Below are positions 10,622-23,969 of a stretch of DNA of 64,000 nt, piece by piece. The stretch comes from Lepidodermella squamata (lineage: Eukaryota; Gastrotricha), in NCBI GenBank assembly GCA_047495785.1, contig JBLDXI010000001.1, positions 1,798,001 to 1,862,000 on the forward strand. Direction: 5' to 3'. Made by a program: the position numbers and the translations under genes. The notes beneath the pieces were generated by a model. It did no database searches. It was given only the letters and a program-made list of their open reading frames with translations, and was not told where the DNA came from. Numbering within the stretch: position 1 is the first letter of the stretch; each line of letters opens with the position of its first letter.

Positions 10622-10999
10622 TCATTTGCATTTCATGCGGTGATGTCGCAGAGCAGACGGTTGTTGAAAGGCGGATCCACATTTCTCGCATTTGAAACGG
10701 CGCACGGGGTCATGAAGCGGCAAATGATCTTTCAAATTTCTCTTCGACGTAAATTCTCGGAAGCAAACGTTACAAGCCAATTCCGACAGCTGCGTTTTAG
10801 TTTCACCGAAGGAGTACGCACTGGAACCAGCTGCATGATAAATATTACGATTTTGTATTCAAGTAAAACTAATTTATCGAGTCTCAATACCTTGGCTCTC
10901 AAGTTCAGCGACCCGATTTCGCAGCTTCGCAATCTCCAATGCCGTTTGATCAAAGACAAGTTTACAGTTCTTACACGATGAGCGATGAGGACAAGACAT
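10622..10999 (-). CDS. zinc-finger protein ZF-8
   Basis: Two exons: about 10999-10893 (MSCPHRSSCKNCKLVFDQ, coil LEIAKLRNRVAELESQ) and about 10832-10622 (fingers CNVCFREFTSKRNLKDH and CEKCGSAFQQPSALRHH, end MKCK). The intron is phase 1, GTATTGAGAC to ATCATGCAG. Nearly identical to ZF-7 in exon 2 and in the 5' flank. The differences lie mainly in the coil, which could alter dimer choice (inference). Confidence 0.82.
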
Positions 11000-11105
11000 A
11001 ATTCCAAGTCAACTCTAGAGCAACAAATATTGACGGCAAAATTATCATGCGAAATTTTAAAATGTACACAGGCGGCTCAGTTAGGTAAATAGATCAGTCA
11101 GTTCA

Positions 11106-11634
11106 TTATGAGCGTTTTTTACACCTGGCTCTATGACTTCGAAGAGTAGACGGATGTTGAAATGCTGCTCCGCATTTCTCGCACTTGAAGCGCTTCGTCG
11201 GCGCGTGGACGTAAACGTGCTCCTTCAGGTTTTTCTTGTGTTTGAATTGAACAAAACAAAGGTTGCAGGTGAGTTCTGGAAATGAAGTGTCTCGGCTTTC
11301 CATAAATGAATAGTTCTTGTTCTCCACACTACTTTGAGCTATTCAATAAAATGCAATACAATTTCAAAGACCCAGCAAAAGCTTCAATTAAAAACTTGAA
11401 TTAACCTTTAGGATCGCCAACTTTATCATCCGATTCTTCTAGAATAATGCCCAATAAATTAAAATTCAGCCTTTCGTGTTTAATAGAAAGATTTTCTTTA
11501 CCAGAACTCGAGCGAAGAAGGTTATTTATCTTCAGAATTTTTACTTCCTGTAGCGCAAGTTTCATTCGCAATTCGTTATTCTCTTTCTGCAGTTTTGCCA
11601 ACTCGGCAGCCATTTTCTTCATTGTACCATCCAT
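11106..11634 (-). CDS. zinc-finger protein ZF-9, long-coil member
   Basis: Exon 1 (about 11634-11403) starts MDGTMKKMAAELAKLQKEN and encodes a long leucine-rich coil (ELRMKLALQEVKILKINNL). Exon 2 (about 11345-11106) carries fingers CNLCFVQFKHKKNLKEH and CEKCGAAFQHPSTLRSH, ending in C-K-K-R-S. The join is phase 1 (CCTAAAG|GTTAAT to TTGAATAG|CTCAAAG). It lacks the N-terminal C-x-H-x3-C-x2-C motif, like ZF-1 at the other end of the array. An additional intron inside exon 1 (GTAAAAATT...TTCTAG) is possible, so the coil length is uncertain. Confidence 0.75.
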
Positions 11635-11639
11635 AATTA

Positions 11640-12130
11640 ACAGCTGGAATTCCTAAGCAATGCAACTTTCTTCAACACATTTTTGTTTCGAAGATAAGTA
11701 CAGTAGAAATCTTGATCAGAGATAATCAGAGAATGGCACACAGCACACCCCTAGGTATCGATATATTCCGTGAGGAGCCGCCAAAATACTACTTCATTCG
11801 AAAATTGCCTAGCAAATTGTTTGATAAATGGGAGTTTTGATTTGCCTTATCCAACGGTACCCCACTCGCAAAATCCCGGCCATTTCAAAAATGTCAAAGA
11901 TACCACATCTGACGATAAGAAATCTGAAGGAAACATGAGGAAATGAAAATACAAATTCATATCCGGGGAAGTTCATCGCACTGAATTTAATTGCATGGGT
12001 GTGTCACCACAGCATTCAAGGTTATGCTTTATTGAAATTTCAGCACGTTAAGCGGAGAACAGACGAGGAGTGCGCGCCATGCAAGCACGCATTTCATGGG
12101 CAGGTTGAACTTCATATTCAAAGGCGGGTT
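11640..12130. other. intergenic spacer
   Basis: Lies between the ZF-9 start and the CES-2 3' end. I see no ORF, repeat or RNA gene that I could defend. Confidence 0.5.
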
Positions 12131-14378
12131 TCAGCTTCGACCGTGACAATGCAGTCCACCATTGCAGCTATCTTCTGAGAAATAAGATGAGGTTTGAATG
12201 AATTTCAAATGATTTTTTTATCGTTTTTGTATACCTGATGCTGTATCATCTCGGCTAATGACCTTGACCATCTTTGGCACAAAGCTGTTCCAGAACTGTT
12301 AAAATTGAATTCAATTGGGATTGACCTTTAATGAAGTCAAAGGGGCTTACACGACAATCTTTCGTTTTCAGTGCACACACCATGCCTTTGCCGTAATTGT
12401 GAAGCTGAATAACCGGATTCAAATCGTAGATCTGCTGAGGGCAATCTTCACCGATGTACAACGGCCATTGTCGAAGCTGGGGACCATTGGCTAGATTTTG
12501 TGTGTCCGCCTTAACAAAATTAGGCTGCCTATTAATAAATTGATTATTAGCGATTTTCGCCCTGGAGTAAATTCAAATTTTCGAACCCGTATTTTACAAA
12601 ATTAGTCCAATAGGCCATAAGAGATCTGCTTAATTGCTGAAAGAAAGCTGAGCTTAGCAAAAACGATATGACCTGATTAATAGCCAGCTACCTTATCATC
12701 ATGAGAATAATTATATTTCGATGCATATTTCGCGAAAGGCTCTCCCCAGATGAAAGGCAACTCGTCCCCATGAGTTACACCCATCCATTCCGGCCAAGCA
12801 TGCTAGAAAAAGTCAAAAATGAAAGCTTAAACCGCGGAAAACTTAGAAAACTCACCCCCGTTCGCCGGTGTGTAAAGAAATAAGCGTAAACCTTAAATTG
12901 AAATTTCGAAAAATAAGGAAATTATCTAGATAATTTACTGAACCTGAGATTTCATTTCTGAATGTGAAGATGCAACATCTGCCCAAGTCAAAAAAGGACA
13001 GGCAAAAGCTGCATCACTTATCGCCCAATTTGCCCCGTTTATCGCCCTGGCTCCGGCCGGGTATCCATTCCTGCTATTGATGTCCAACTTCGAAGTAGAC
13101 CAATATTCCAGCTGAACAGCCTCCGCGAGAAGCGGATGAACTTCCGGTTCAGATAGATGTAAAATCTCTAGACTTGCAGCCGCTAATTGCTCGTATTCAT
13201 AGAGTTTCAGATGATTCATCGCAGGATTCTGCGGCGAATTTGGCATTGTCAACAAATTCCTAGCCGCTTCGGTGTGGAGTAAAAGCATCGATCCATCGTC
13301 CTTATTCGCTCCAATCATAACTGGAACATGGCTAAATTTTCCAGATTTCAATAAAACCAATGGATCATCAGGAATAAAGTCGCCGTCGATGACTGGTCGA
13401 AAAGCTGGGTAATGACCGGCTTTAACTTCGGCATGTGGAAAGATTCCAGCTTCAACGGATCGTAAACAAGATACTAAATCGCTGCTATCATCTTGACAAT
13501 GGCTTTTCATCACGTGATCAGCCAGCAATTTTGTAACTTTTCTAGCCTGTTCACGCGTTTTATAAGCCCAGGGAGCAATGGCACTGCCGGATTGAGCTAT
13601 AGCCCGGTGAAAATAAGGCTGACTCTGGGGAGACAGTAAATGGAAGGTCACAGACGCCGCTCCAGAACTAGCTCCAGCTAACGTGACCGCGTTTGAATCT
13701 CCGTGGAAGGCTTCAATGTTTTGATTGATCCATTTCAAAGCTTCTAGCTGATCCCAAAGACCCATGTTACCGGGGGAATCTTCAAAAACGGCGAATCCTA
13801 ACGATCCCAGGCGGTATTGGATTGTTACAACTATGATATCGTTGTAAGCTGATAGCACTGTGCCGTTCATAGCCTCGATAGACGAACCTCCGGAGCTGTA
13901 ACCTTCTCCATTTATGAAAGCTAGTACCGGAGCTTTCCTATCGGAGTCATCTAATACAGCTTTCGGTACCCATATGCTCAGAGTTAAACAATCCTCCGAC
14001 TGCTGACCTTTCTGTTATGAATTGTTTAAAATTAGAAAAAATTGATTTTCGATTGCTTACAGGAGAAATTCTGTCATAACCAACAAAGCCGTTGAATAAA
14101 CCCGATTTTGATAATTGAGGGCAAGCTTTAGGTAGATCTTTGGCGTCGAATTCTTCAGACCAAGGTATTTTTGGCTGCGGTTTCTTGAATCTCAGCGGAC
14201 CGATCGGAGGTTCTGCGTAAGGCAGGCCGAGAAATTCGTAGGCTTGAGGCTTATTAGATGCCCCAACCAAACGACCCTTAACTGAACCAAGTTGAGTCTG
14301 TACCGCTACGGTTGGCAAATCATCGCATCTCACCAGGGAAATACCAAGCAGAATGTAGGTTAAATAAAAAGAAACCAT
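12131..14378 (-). CDS. carboxylesterase-like protein CES-2 with altered oxyanion segment
   Basis: Signal peptide MVSFYLTYILLGISLVRC. The first exon (14378-about 14062) runs through YEFLGLPYAEPP. Then a large exon (about 14012-12946) holds SEDCL, FINGEGY, the nucleophile GASSG and NKDDGSM. Short exons near 12886-12855, 12801-12692, 12645-12590, 12530-12350, 12300-12236 and 12180-12131 follow. The histidine is in GVTHGDE. All three triad positions are filled (Ser, Asp for Glu, His). However, the usual HGG of the oxyanion hole is NGE here, and the nucleophile elbow is GASSG rather than GESAG. Activity may therefore be reduced or changed in specificity. The short C-terminal tail (NGGLHCHGRS) lacks a hydrophobic anchor, so secretion is likely. 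Confidence 0.87.
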
Positions 14379-14428
14379 TTTTCAAGCATCTATTCCACCT
14401 CAAGTCCAGCCAAATTCATGGCACATTT

Positions 14429-14435
14429 CTTATCT
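14429..14435. promoter_or_regulatory. GATA box upstream of CES-2
   Basis: CTTATCT lies about 50 bases upstream of the CES-2 start codon. Motif-only call, supported by the same word class before the other esterase genes. Confidence 0.3.
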
Positions 14436-14636
14436 CGGTCTCGAAAATTCCTCATTTAAATTGCTGGATGAATCAAGATAACATTTGCACTGAAAAAATT
14501 GGTCACTTCTCAGCTTGTAGAAATGCTTGTATTTTATCAAGCGTTTGATTCACTTTTCTTAATAAATTATATTGCGAGTATATAATACTGGGTTTGACCC
14601 ACGTTGTTGAGCACATCATACACATTCACAAGCAAT

Positions 14637-16850
<2,214 letters not shown>

Positions 16851-16926
16851 TTTCTAATCGATTTTTCTAACAAAGGCTGTACAGTGTTAAAGTTGGGTTA
16901 AAGGCATAACAATGAAAACAAAATGA

Positions 16927-16933
16927 TGATAAG
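16927..16933. promoter_or_regulatory. GATA box upstream of CES-3
   Basis: TGATAAG lies about 80 bases upstream of the CES-3 start codon. Motif-only call. Confidence 0.3.
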
Positions 16934-17161
16934 TCGCAATGACACAAACACCGGCCTGTATTGTGACACGGAGAGAATGACTTTTCGTTGTCTTTTGTTT
17001 CTAAATTGTAAACAAACCTCTCGCGCAAAAAACGACGGCGACAAAAAAACACTTTTTATTGCAAAACTCGTTGGAGCAAAAACAGGTACTAAAATGTGGA
17101 ATTCGTCACTTTTTGAAGTGATACAACATAAAACAATTTTAATATATTTTGTTATAGCAGT

Positions 17162-19544
17162 TTAGCTGACTTGTGGACGATTGGGTAATACGACCCTTGG
17201 CAGGCGAGGGTCCCGCACTAAGCCAGCTGGAATGCCACCAGCAGGGAGTGGCGGCGGTTGTTTATCACGCGGTGGAGCTTGCGGTGGTGGACTTGCTTCG
17301 TTTTTACGAACTAAGAAAAAATTACAAAACTTGCAGAGCAAAATAATATTTGCACTCACTCAAATCAACCAGCGTCGGGAAGAATTCATTCCAAAACTAC
17401 AAAAAAAATGTTTTCGATCTTGGATGAAAGCTGAATTCTGATAAATACCATGCACTCGCGCTCCTTGAATTTAGGAACGATTTGCTCCTGCAGGGATACG
17501 TCATCGGGGTATAGGGACATTGCTGCCTTAACGGTTATGTTGTAACGGGGCCAGTTTTTCAGACTCAGCATCATGCTGTTCGGATTCCCATTGTCGATCG
17601 AATTCACGTTTCTTTATAGACAAAGGTTGAAGGAATTGAGAACGGAAATCTCCTTAAAATTTACCCGAACTTGGCAAAGTTGGTCCAATAAGCCATCAGC
17701 TGACGGCTGAAAAGTCGCTCGGCCGGTGAGAACTGAAAACCTGATTTTCCGATGTTCGTGAAAGGAAATCCCATTACGAATGGTATCTGAAACATTCCCG
17801 ACAATAGTTTCGACCTTTGTTATTTATTCAAACTTACCTCATCAGTATGAGGCACTCCCATCCATTCTGGCCATAGTGGCTGGGCAATGAAATGATACGT
17901 GTAAATCCACTGAAAAATTATGGTTATTTTGTCTTACATTACAGTTTCGATGGGCATATGTGTACATGAAGACCTGTAAAATCATCGTTGAATATGAATT
18001 AATTTTGAAATAAGTCATCTTTACCGTTGAAGAATTCGCCAAAATATCAGCAAACTCTACACTCGGGCAAACAACGGCAAAGTCGCTAGTTGCTGCCACC
18101 AGAGCCTTCAGCACAGCATCTCCCTTCAAATTCTTCGAGTCGCACGTGTATTGCATTTCAATGAAGCGCCGCATCATATCAGTCGTTGGCAAATTATTAC
18201 GCGGGTAAAACGCGAAATACTCGCGAATGAAAGCCGAAAAATCAGTCGAATTCAAGCTATCTGTCGACTTCGATGCATCGAGAGGTGTTGGGAACTTATC
18301 AAGAGCCTTACTCGACGATAGCATGTACAAGGACGCTTCCTCTGTGGTTGTTCCGATCAAAATCGGCTTGGTTATCTGCAGTTCTTTAGCTTGAACGCTT
18401 GGGTTTTTCGTGAGGAAAACGCCATCAATTATTGGGGTGAATGTGCCGTATGGAAGTCCGAGCGACCCACTGCTATCAGGCCTCAAGAGTCGATTCTGCA
18501 ATCTGACTAGGTCCTCTACGTCAAGAAGCTTCAAACAAGTTAGTTTGTCCTCGACAGTTGAGTTCCGATCAACATTCTCGCAAAGAGTTTCCACGGCTGT
18601 ATTAGCCAGTAAAAGGGTTCGTCTCGCAGCCTCCAACTTAGGAACGTAGTTCCAAGCGGCCGATGTTGGCGAGCCACTTTGCAAGATCGCGTGTTTGAAG
18701 TAGGGTGCGCTAATGTTGGCCAGGAGATGGATACCCACAGACGCAGCCCCGGCGCCTTGCCCGAAAATCGTGACCTTATCCGGGTTCCCGCCGAACGCGA
18801 TTATGTTGCTTTGAATCCATTTCAGGGCTTCGAGTTGATCCCACAAACCCATGTTACCCGGCATGTCTTTGTCGTCCAGGTAGCCGAACCCTAATACGCC
18901 CAGTCGGTATTGAACGGAAACTACGATAACGTTGTTGTAAGCGGCCAATGCGCTACCGTTATTGACCGGCATTTGGCCTGACCCTGATTCGTACGCTCCG
19001 CCGGGAAATAGAACCATGACAGCTAAACTAGCGGTGTGGTTAGTTTTCGGAAGGGAACCAGGGTTCAGCGGTCCACTCAATGAATTAGCGGTATAGATCT
19101 TTTCCAGGGTCATCCGAGGTACCCAGATGTTGAGGAAAAGGCAATCTTCCGAGTAAGATTCAGTTGGAATCATGAGGTCGACATAGTCCTGCTTGAACAT
19201 GGGAACCCCGGTTGGCTGGGGGCAAGCCGCAGCTGGTTTAGCAGCGACTAGTAGTTGTACTTGCCGGCTACTCTTCGGCCGAGTCTTTTGAAACCGGAGC
19301 TCACCAACGGGAGGTTCGGCATCTAATAGTAAAATGTATTATAAGATTTTCGGTAAATTACGTAAATCTCACATGGAATTCCGAGAAACTCGTAGACAAA
19401 TAAGCCACTACCTCTGCCACCGATGTTGAGCCCTCTGCCCTGAATGACTCCAGAAGTCGTGGAAATCGCAGGGCTGTATCGGTCTTGAGAGCAGGCGAGG
19501 TTGAGAAAGACCGCTAAAATAGCTAAAATTACTGTTTTCGTCAT
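17162..19544 (-). CDS. carboxylesterase-like protein CES-4, catalytic serine replaced by Gly
   Basis: Sister of CES-3, adjacent on its 5' side (the CES-4 3' end is about 310 bases from the CES-3 start). Signal peptide MTKTVILAILAVFLNLACS. Exon 1 runs 19544-about 19375. The large exon (about 19322-18027) holds YAEPPVGE and SEDCLFLNIW. The oxyanion segment reads LFPGGAY (HGG changed to PGG), the elbow GQGAG (Ser to Gly), and TTEEASLY follows. Later exons near 17910-17840, 17790-17670, 17608-17453, 17401-17360 and 17312-17162 give GVPHTDE, KERECM, FWNEFFPTLV and a proline-rich tail (SPPPQAPPRDKQPPPLP). With nucleophile and oxyanion segment both altered, catalysis is very unlikely. An extra copy of the exon that precedes the histidine lies at about 17975-17940. 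Confidence 0.87.
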
Positions 19545-21434
19545 TTTTTAAACGACGCCAAAAATATGTAAATGAAATCCGATGAGCTGTAGTTGACCGA
19601 ACCCGACGCCTTGTTATAAGCGTGTCAAGTGCGAACCAACACCCGGCTAAGGATGAGTCCGCGGATGTTTACGCAAAAGGCGCGACCGGTATTTTTATAA
19701 ACACTGCACCCGTGCGCGGTAAAAATCCCACAAAAACCAACCCGCTCATCTCGGTGTAAATTTACGTGGTTCCGTCCTCAATTGCATTTCACTTTTGATA
19801 AATATAACGCCGGTAGTTGATTCGCGACTGTACTTTCACATTGTTGCGCCAAAATTAAATTTTTCCACTAATGAAAAATCATTGTAAAAAAAGCTTTCGC
19901 TATTCGCGAAAATTGCGCAACTATAAAATGAGCATAAGACGATAAACGACAAAAGAGCAACTTTAATCATTTATCCGCGATAATTGCGCAATAAAAACTA
20001 GGACGAATTTAGCGCTATGACAGAAGAGCAAATTATTCAATTATTATTTTTTGAAGTTTGGAAGAAAAATCTCATTCAAGTGCGTTTTCTAAGCTCGCAT
20101 CCCGAGGCGGTTACCGTGCAGCGCAGAATTGTCCACGGGTCCGGTTTGACCGGGATCGAGTCCGTTTGAGGTTCCAAAGGATTCGGGCCGGATTCGGTTC
20201 GAAATTTTAGAACGGTAGGCAACTATGTGTCAGCGTAAGAAATTCGGATTTTATTAATTTTCTCATTTTCGTCACTTCATTTCACTCGAATTTCGCTGCT
20301 ACTCTAGAAAATAAGATTGAATTTGCTCTTTTGTCGCTTTGTCGTTTTCGTTGTGCATTTTTTTTTACGAGTAGGATTGAGCAAAACCATAAATCACCAA
20401 ATTGAACACATTTTCGGGAAAAAAAACTGATCAATCGCAAGAATCGTTAATTATTTATTTGAAACGACTGCTGTTGGTTACAAAATATTTCATGAAGTTT
20501 ACTCGATATAATATATATCTAACGAACATCAGATATGTATCGTCTCGGCTACAGTAACGACTCAGTATGGCACTGATTTTATTAGCTCATCAAAAATAAT
20601 TTTGCAAGTTGAGAATTTTCCGCTACTGAAGTACTGCATAAGCAAAAGGTATCAACAGGGTCGTGAAAATGTACGGTGTCTACAGGTTTCTCAAGGCGGA
20701 AGCTGACAGGTATAACTTCGAACGTATGTAAATGCGAAACGGACATGGTGAGAAAACAAGGCAATGCTGAAGAAATTTACACCTCACCTGAATTGAACTC
20801 AAGACAATAGAAAGCACGAGACTGGTAGAAAGAATTCTCATTCAGGCCCTTCATCGGCCGCAGGTGTAAATCTTCAAATTTTATTCGATAGGATTCCCTA
20901 AACGGGGTATGATGTATGAAGCATTCTAAAAGCGAATTTGCGAAAAATCAGAATCTCTCAAACTCTGCCATTAAATTATAGATTGCATGACTAGGACGAG
21001 AAAAGCGCGCCATAAAAACATCAAATAATGAAAAATTATGAGGAAACAAATAAAGGAAAAATCAAACTGGGCAGAGTCCATCATAGAAAAATTGAGGAAG
21101 AAATGCAGACATCAAAGGGAGAATATCGGTGACATCGGTTAACAGCGGCACGAAAAATAGTCGCCGATTACTGGGTCGAATGACATTATTACAAGCTCCG
21201 ATTTAATCTAAAGGCTTCCTCAAATCAACGGTTTCCTATAATATCACGTTAAAGTTGAGATTTTTATCAATTTTTCTCATCTAAATTGCGGTTACAACAT
21301 TTAACGAGTAAAACATTAGAATGAGCTCAGTGCGAATCTAAACATAGATTTTACGTAAGCAACGTGAACATTTCGTTTTATTTCGAATTCTAAATTCGCG
21401 ATACAAGTTCTGAATTATATGATAGGAAAAACTG
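19545..21434. other. intergenic region between CES-4 and PPP1R2
   Basis: No supported gene. The proximal part contains a TGATAAA word (about 19796), which could serve CES-4. A pair of inverted repeats lies at 19939-20345 (listed separately). The part nearest PPP1R2 is presumably its 3' UTR and downstream flank. Confidence 0.5.
19939..20345. repeat. inverted-repeat pair, possible MITE remnant
   Basis: GACAAAAGAGCAA at about 19948-19960 recurs inverted as TTGCTCTTTTGTC at about 20323-20335. The similarity extends outward (ACGATAAAC versus ACGACAAAGC). A third diverged copy (GACAGAAGAGCAAATT) is at about 20019. I find no clear target duplication, so it could also be a chance or regulatory repeat. 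Confidence 0.35.
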
Positions 21435-23816
21435 TCAAGATGAAGCACCGGGTAGCGGGCCCTCGTACGACGAGGTGACCTTAGCTCGAGGAGGCGAGGC
21501 GATGTCCATTGCGTCATTGCCGCTCTCTTCCTCGTGTTCGAGCTGCTCCAGCTCTTGCTCGACCATTTTCTTAGCGTCCTTCAGCAAATGGCCTTCGTTG
21601 TAATGAATTTTGCGTCGTTCTTCAAACTTAGAGCGATGAGCTAAAAAAATCAGACAAAAATCAATCAACTGCGGAATTTTTAGAAAATTTCGCCTCAACA
21701 CTTAGAAAAAAATCAGTGCGCGCAAAATGAGGGTACACAAAAGAAAAGTGGGGGCCGGTGAATTTTCAGGAAATCTCGAAAGTTGAGATGACGATGCTTT
21801 CACTTTCACTTTAACTTTCAGATTTTAGAAATATTCCATGAGATGCTACTATCCACCTCAAGTAGATAGGAAATCAATGTGTCTTCGAAAAGTTTTTCGG
21901 GTGATGTGGAAAATTCCGTCTCAACTTTTGAATATTCAGCATTTACCCCTCATCTCAGAATACGGGATAACTTTGTTCATCGAACCATTTTTTCGAACTG
22001 GTTCAAGGATTCAAGGATTCGGTGTCAGTTCATATTCGGCGTTTCATACGCGATCATTCCGTACAAGTGACAAGCTGGCCAGGCCGGTCTGATTCGGCAA
22101 GCTTATCCACAGGGCGGCCAGCAGCCAGCTCAACAGGGTAGGTACGTGGCTCCACCACAAGGCGTCCAGCAGCTAGCTCAAGGACAGTATGCGCCTCAGC
22201 AACAGGGTGGCCTGCTTCCAATAGTACCGGCATTGGACCTTATGCACATAGGCTAGCTTCCTTATCCACTAGGCTAGTGCTCCCCCTATGATGAACTCTG
22301 GTGTTGATTCCTATTTGTTTAAAGTAGTCGGCGAAGATCGGTGGTGCGTTTATCGTAAGGAATATCGAACTAACAACTTCGCGGAAGGAAATAACAACAA
22401 AATAAAAACCAAGGTTGGAGTTAGCCATCCGAACGCGTGGCGTTTCTCGAACTCCATGCTTGACTTGGAAAACGACTCGCAAGTGATCCTCGACCAGCTA
22501 GCTCTGGGTCAAAGCTTTACGCTCGCATCTCCGAACCGATTAACAAGTATTGGGACGAACTGGATCGCAACAAGCTGACCTCGATCCAATTTCTTGATTC
22601 AGTGTCCCACTGTCTCTCCGAGCTGAAGGAGAAGAAACCTCGGCAAAAGGAGGACTTCCGCGAGCTTGGTCCGCTGGACTTCGTGATAGCGATGACGAGG
22701 GTGATGCTTTGGATGACTAGCGAGGAGTAATTTGAATACTTATGTGACTGCCAAGATATTATTAATAAATATGAAATGGTCACGATTTCTATTGATATGT
22801 TTATGTATTGAAATAGTCACGAAAATATCAGAAAAATGTATTGAAATAACCACGAAAAATCAGTATGAAATACCACTGCAAAAGTATGAAATGTTCATGA
22901 TACCCAATTTGAACTGAAACTTTATCATTTCAAGTACGATTTTAATCAATTATTTCAACTAATTACGATTTTAAATCGAGCGGAAGGTTTTTTCGCAGAT
23001 TTTTGACAAATTTCCAAGGCAAAGTTTCGGTTAGATGAAAAAGACATAGCCCATAATACCCCAATAAAGAATCGATATTTCTTGGTTTAACAATAAATCC
23101 GATAACTCGGTTTAATATTATTTCACTTCTGGCTCATTAATCTTGCAAATTTCGCCAACCCATACTTATCACTTGCTAACGCTCGTATAGAAAAAAATCC
23201 ACCTTAAAATATTGAGAAATCTCGTGTAAACATGCGTGTGCGCAATAGATTTATGCGATAGGAAATAATAAAGTGCGCCGCTGCCGTTTTCATATTTACC
23301 ATAAAATTTCTGTCGATAAAATATAGCGAAATGCTATCGAAAATTCAATAAGAAAATAAGGCGATCACATGGCCGTGAAAATAACTAAGCCTTACCTTTT
23401 TGTTCAGGAGTTTCTTCCGCTTCGTCCTCGTCGCCTTCACACGACGATAGGCTAACGTGAGAGCCGTGATGTAGAGCCATTTTCTGCTCAGCCTTCAGCC
23501 GACGCTGAATTTCGTCCGCATCAATGCCATGCACTTCCTCGGCCGGGTCGACATAATTGAACGGCGTTTTCGGCTCGTCGATTTTCATATGGCCGTAGTC
23601 TTTATCGGGCGGGTGGTACGTCTGCAGTATATTCATCTCGTCCCAACGCGCAGCTTTTTCGCAAGTCGCAGACGACGAGCGAGGGGTGGTCGCCTTTTCG
23701 ACGGCTTCTTCCATTGAAACGACATTCTTCTTCAAAATGCCTTTTTTCGGCGATTTTAAACCACTTGCGGACGCTGAATTATCGCTTGAACTAGCTCCAC
23801 CAGCCGCAAGCATCAT
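21435..23816 (-). CDS. PPP1R2: protein phosphatase 1 inhibitor-2 homologue
   Basis: Inhibitor-2 binds and regulates the catalytic subunit of protein phosphatase 1. Exon 1 (23816-about 23394) carries the PP1-binding segment KGILKK near residue 25. The family's most conserved block follows, WDEMNILQTYHPPDKDYG followed by HMKIDEPKTPF, and then an acidic stretch. Exon 2 (about 21641-21435) carries RRKIHYNEG, the second conserved block, then a Glu-rich helix and a short tail. The join is phase 1 (CAAAAAG|GTAAGG to TTTTTTTAG|CTCATCG). About 210 residues, matching the family. The intron is about 1.75 kb, far longer than the local norm, and holds a decayed plus-strand coding remnant. Confidence 0.93.
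22100..22735 (+). pseudogene. decayed transposase-like remnant in the PPP1R2 intron
   Basis: A plus-strand frame reads RTNNFAEGNNNKIKTKVG then HPNAWRF (about 22368-22440). This resembles the N-N-x-x-E-G-x-N/H-x3-L...HPN-x-W pattern found near the C-terminus of MULE/FLYWCH-associated transposase-type proteins in animals. Before it lies a Gln/Pro-rich stretch (about 22100-22220), and after it a helical stretch with stops and shifts in frame. No complete ORF exists. The family assignment is by pattern only; an old processed copy of a host gene is the alternative. Confidence 0.4.
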
Positions 23817-23969
23817 CGGGCAAATTATTAAAATAAAAAAACTAGAAGAAAATCAGCGATGAAAATATATTTCACAATCGATGAAATACAATAATTCAAT
23901 AAATAATCGGAAATTTTCTTTGAATCACGATTGAAGCAATTGATTTAGCAAATCAACGTGTTTTGCGAT

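Noticed and set aside
17181-17441. Plus-strand Gly-rich ORF opposite the CES-4 tail
   Set aside because: It is the complement of the proline-rich coding exon; there is no start context, splice evidence or domain.
20100-20215. Possible tRNA (a GGTTCGAAAT-like B box near 20197)
   Set aside because: No A box, acceptor stem or anticodon arm can be folded around it.
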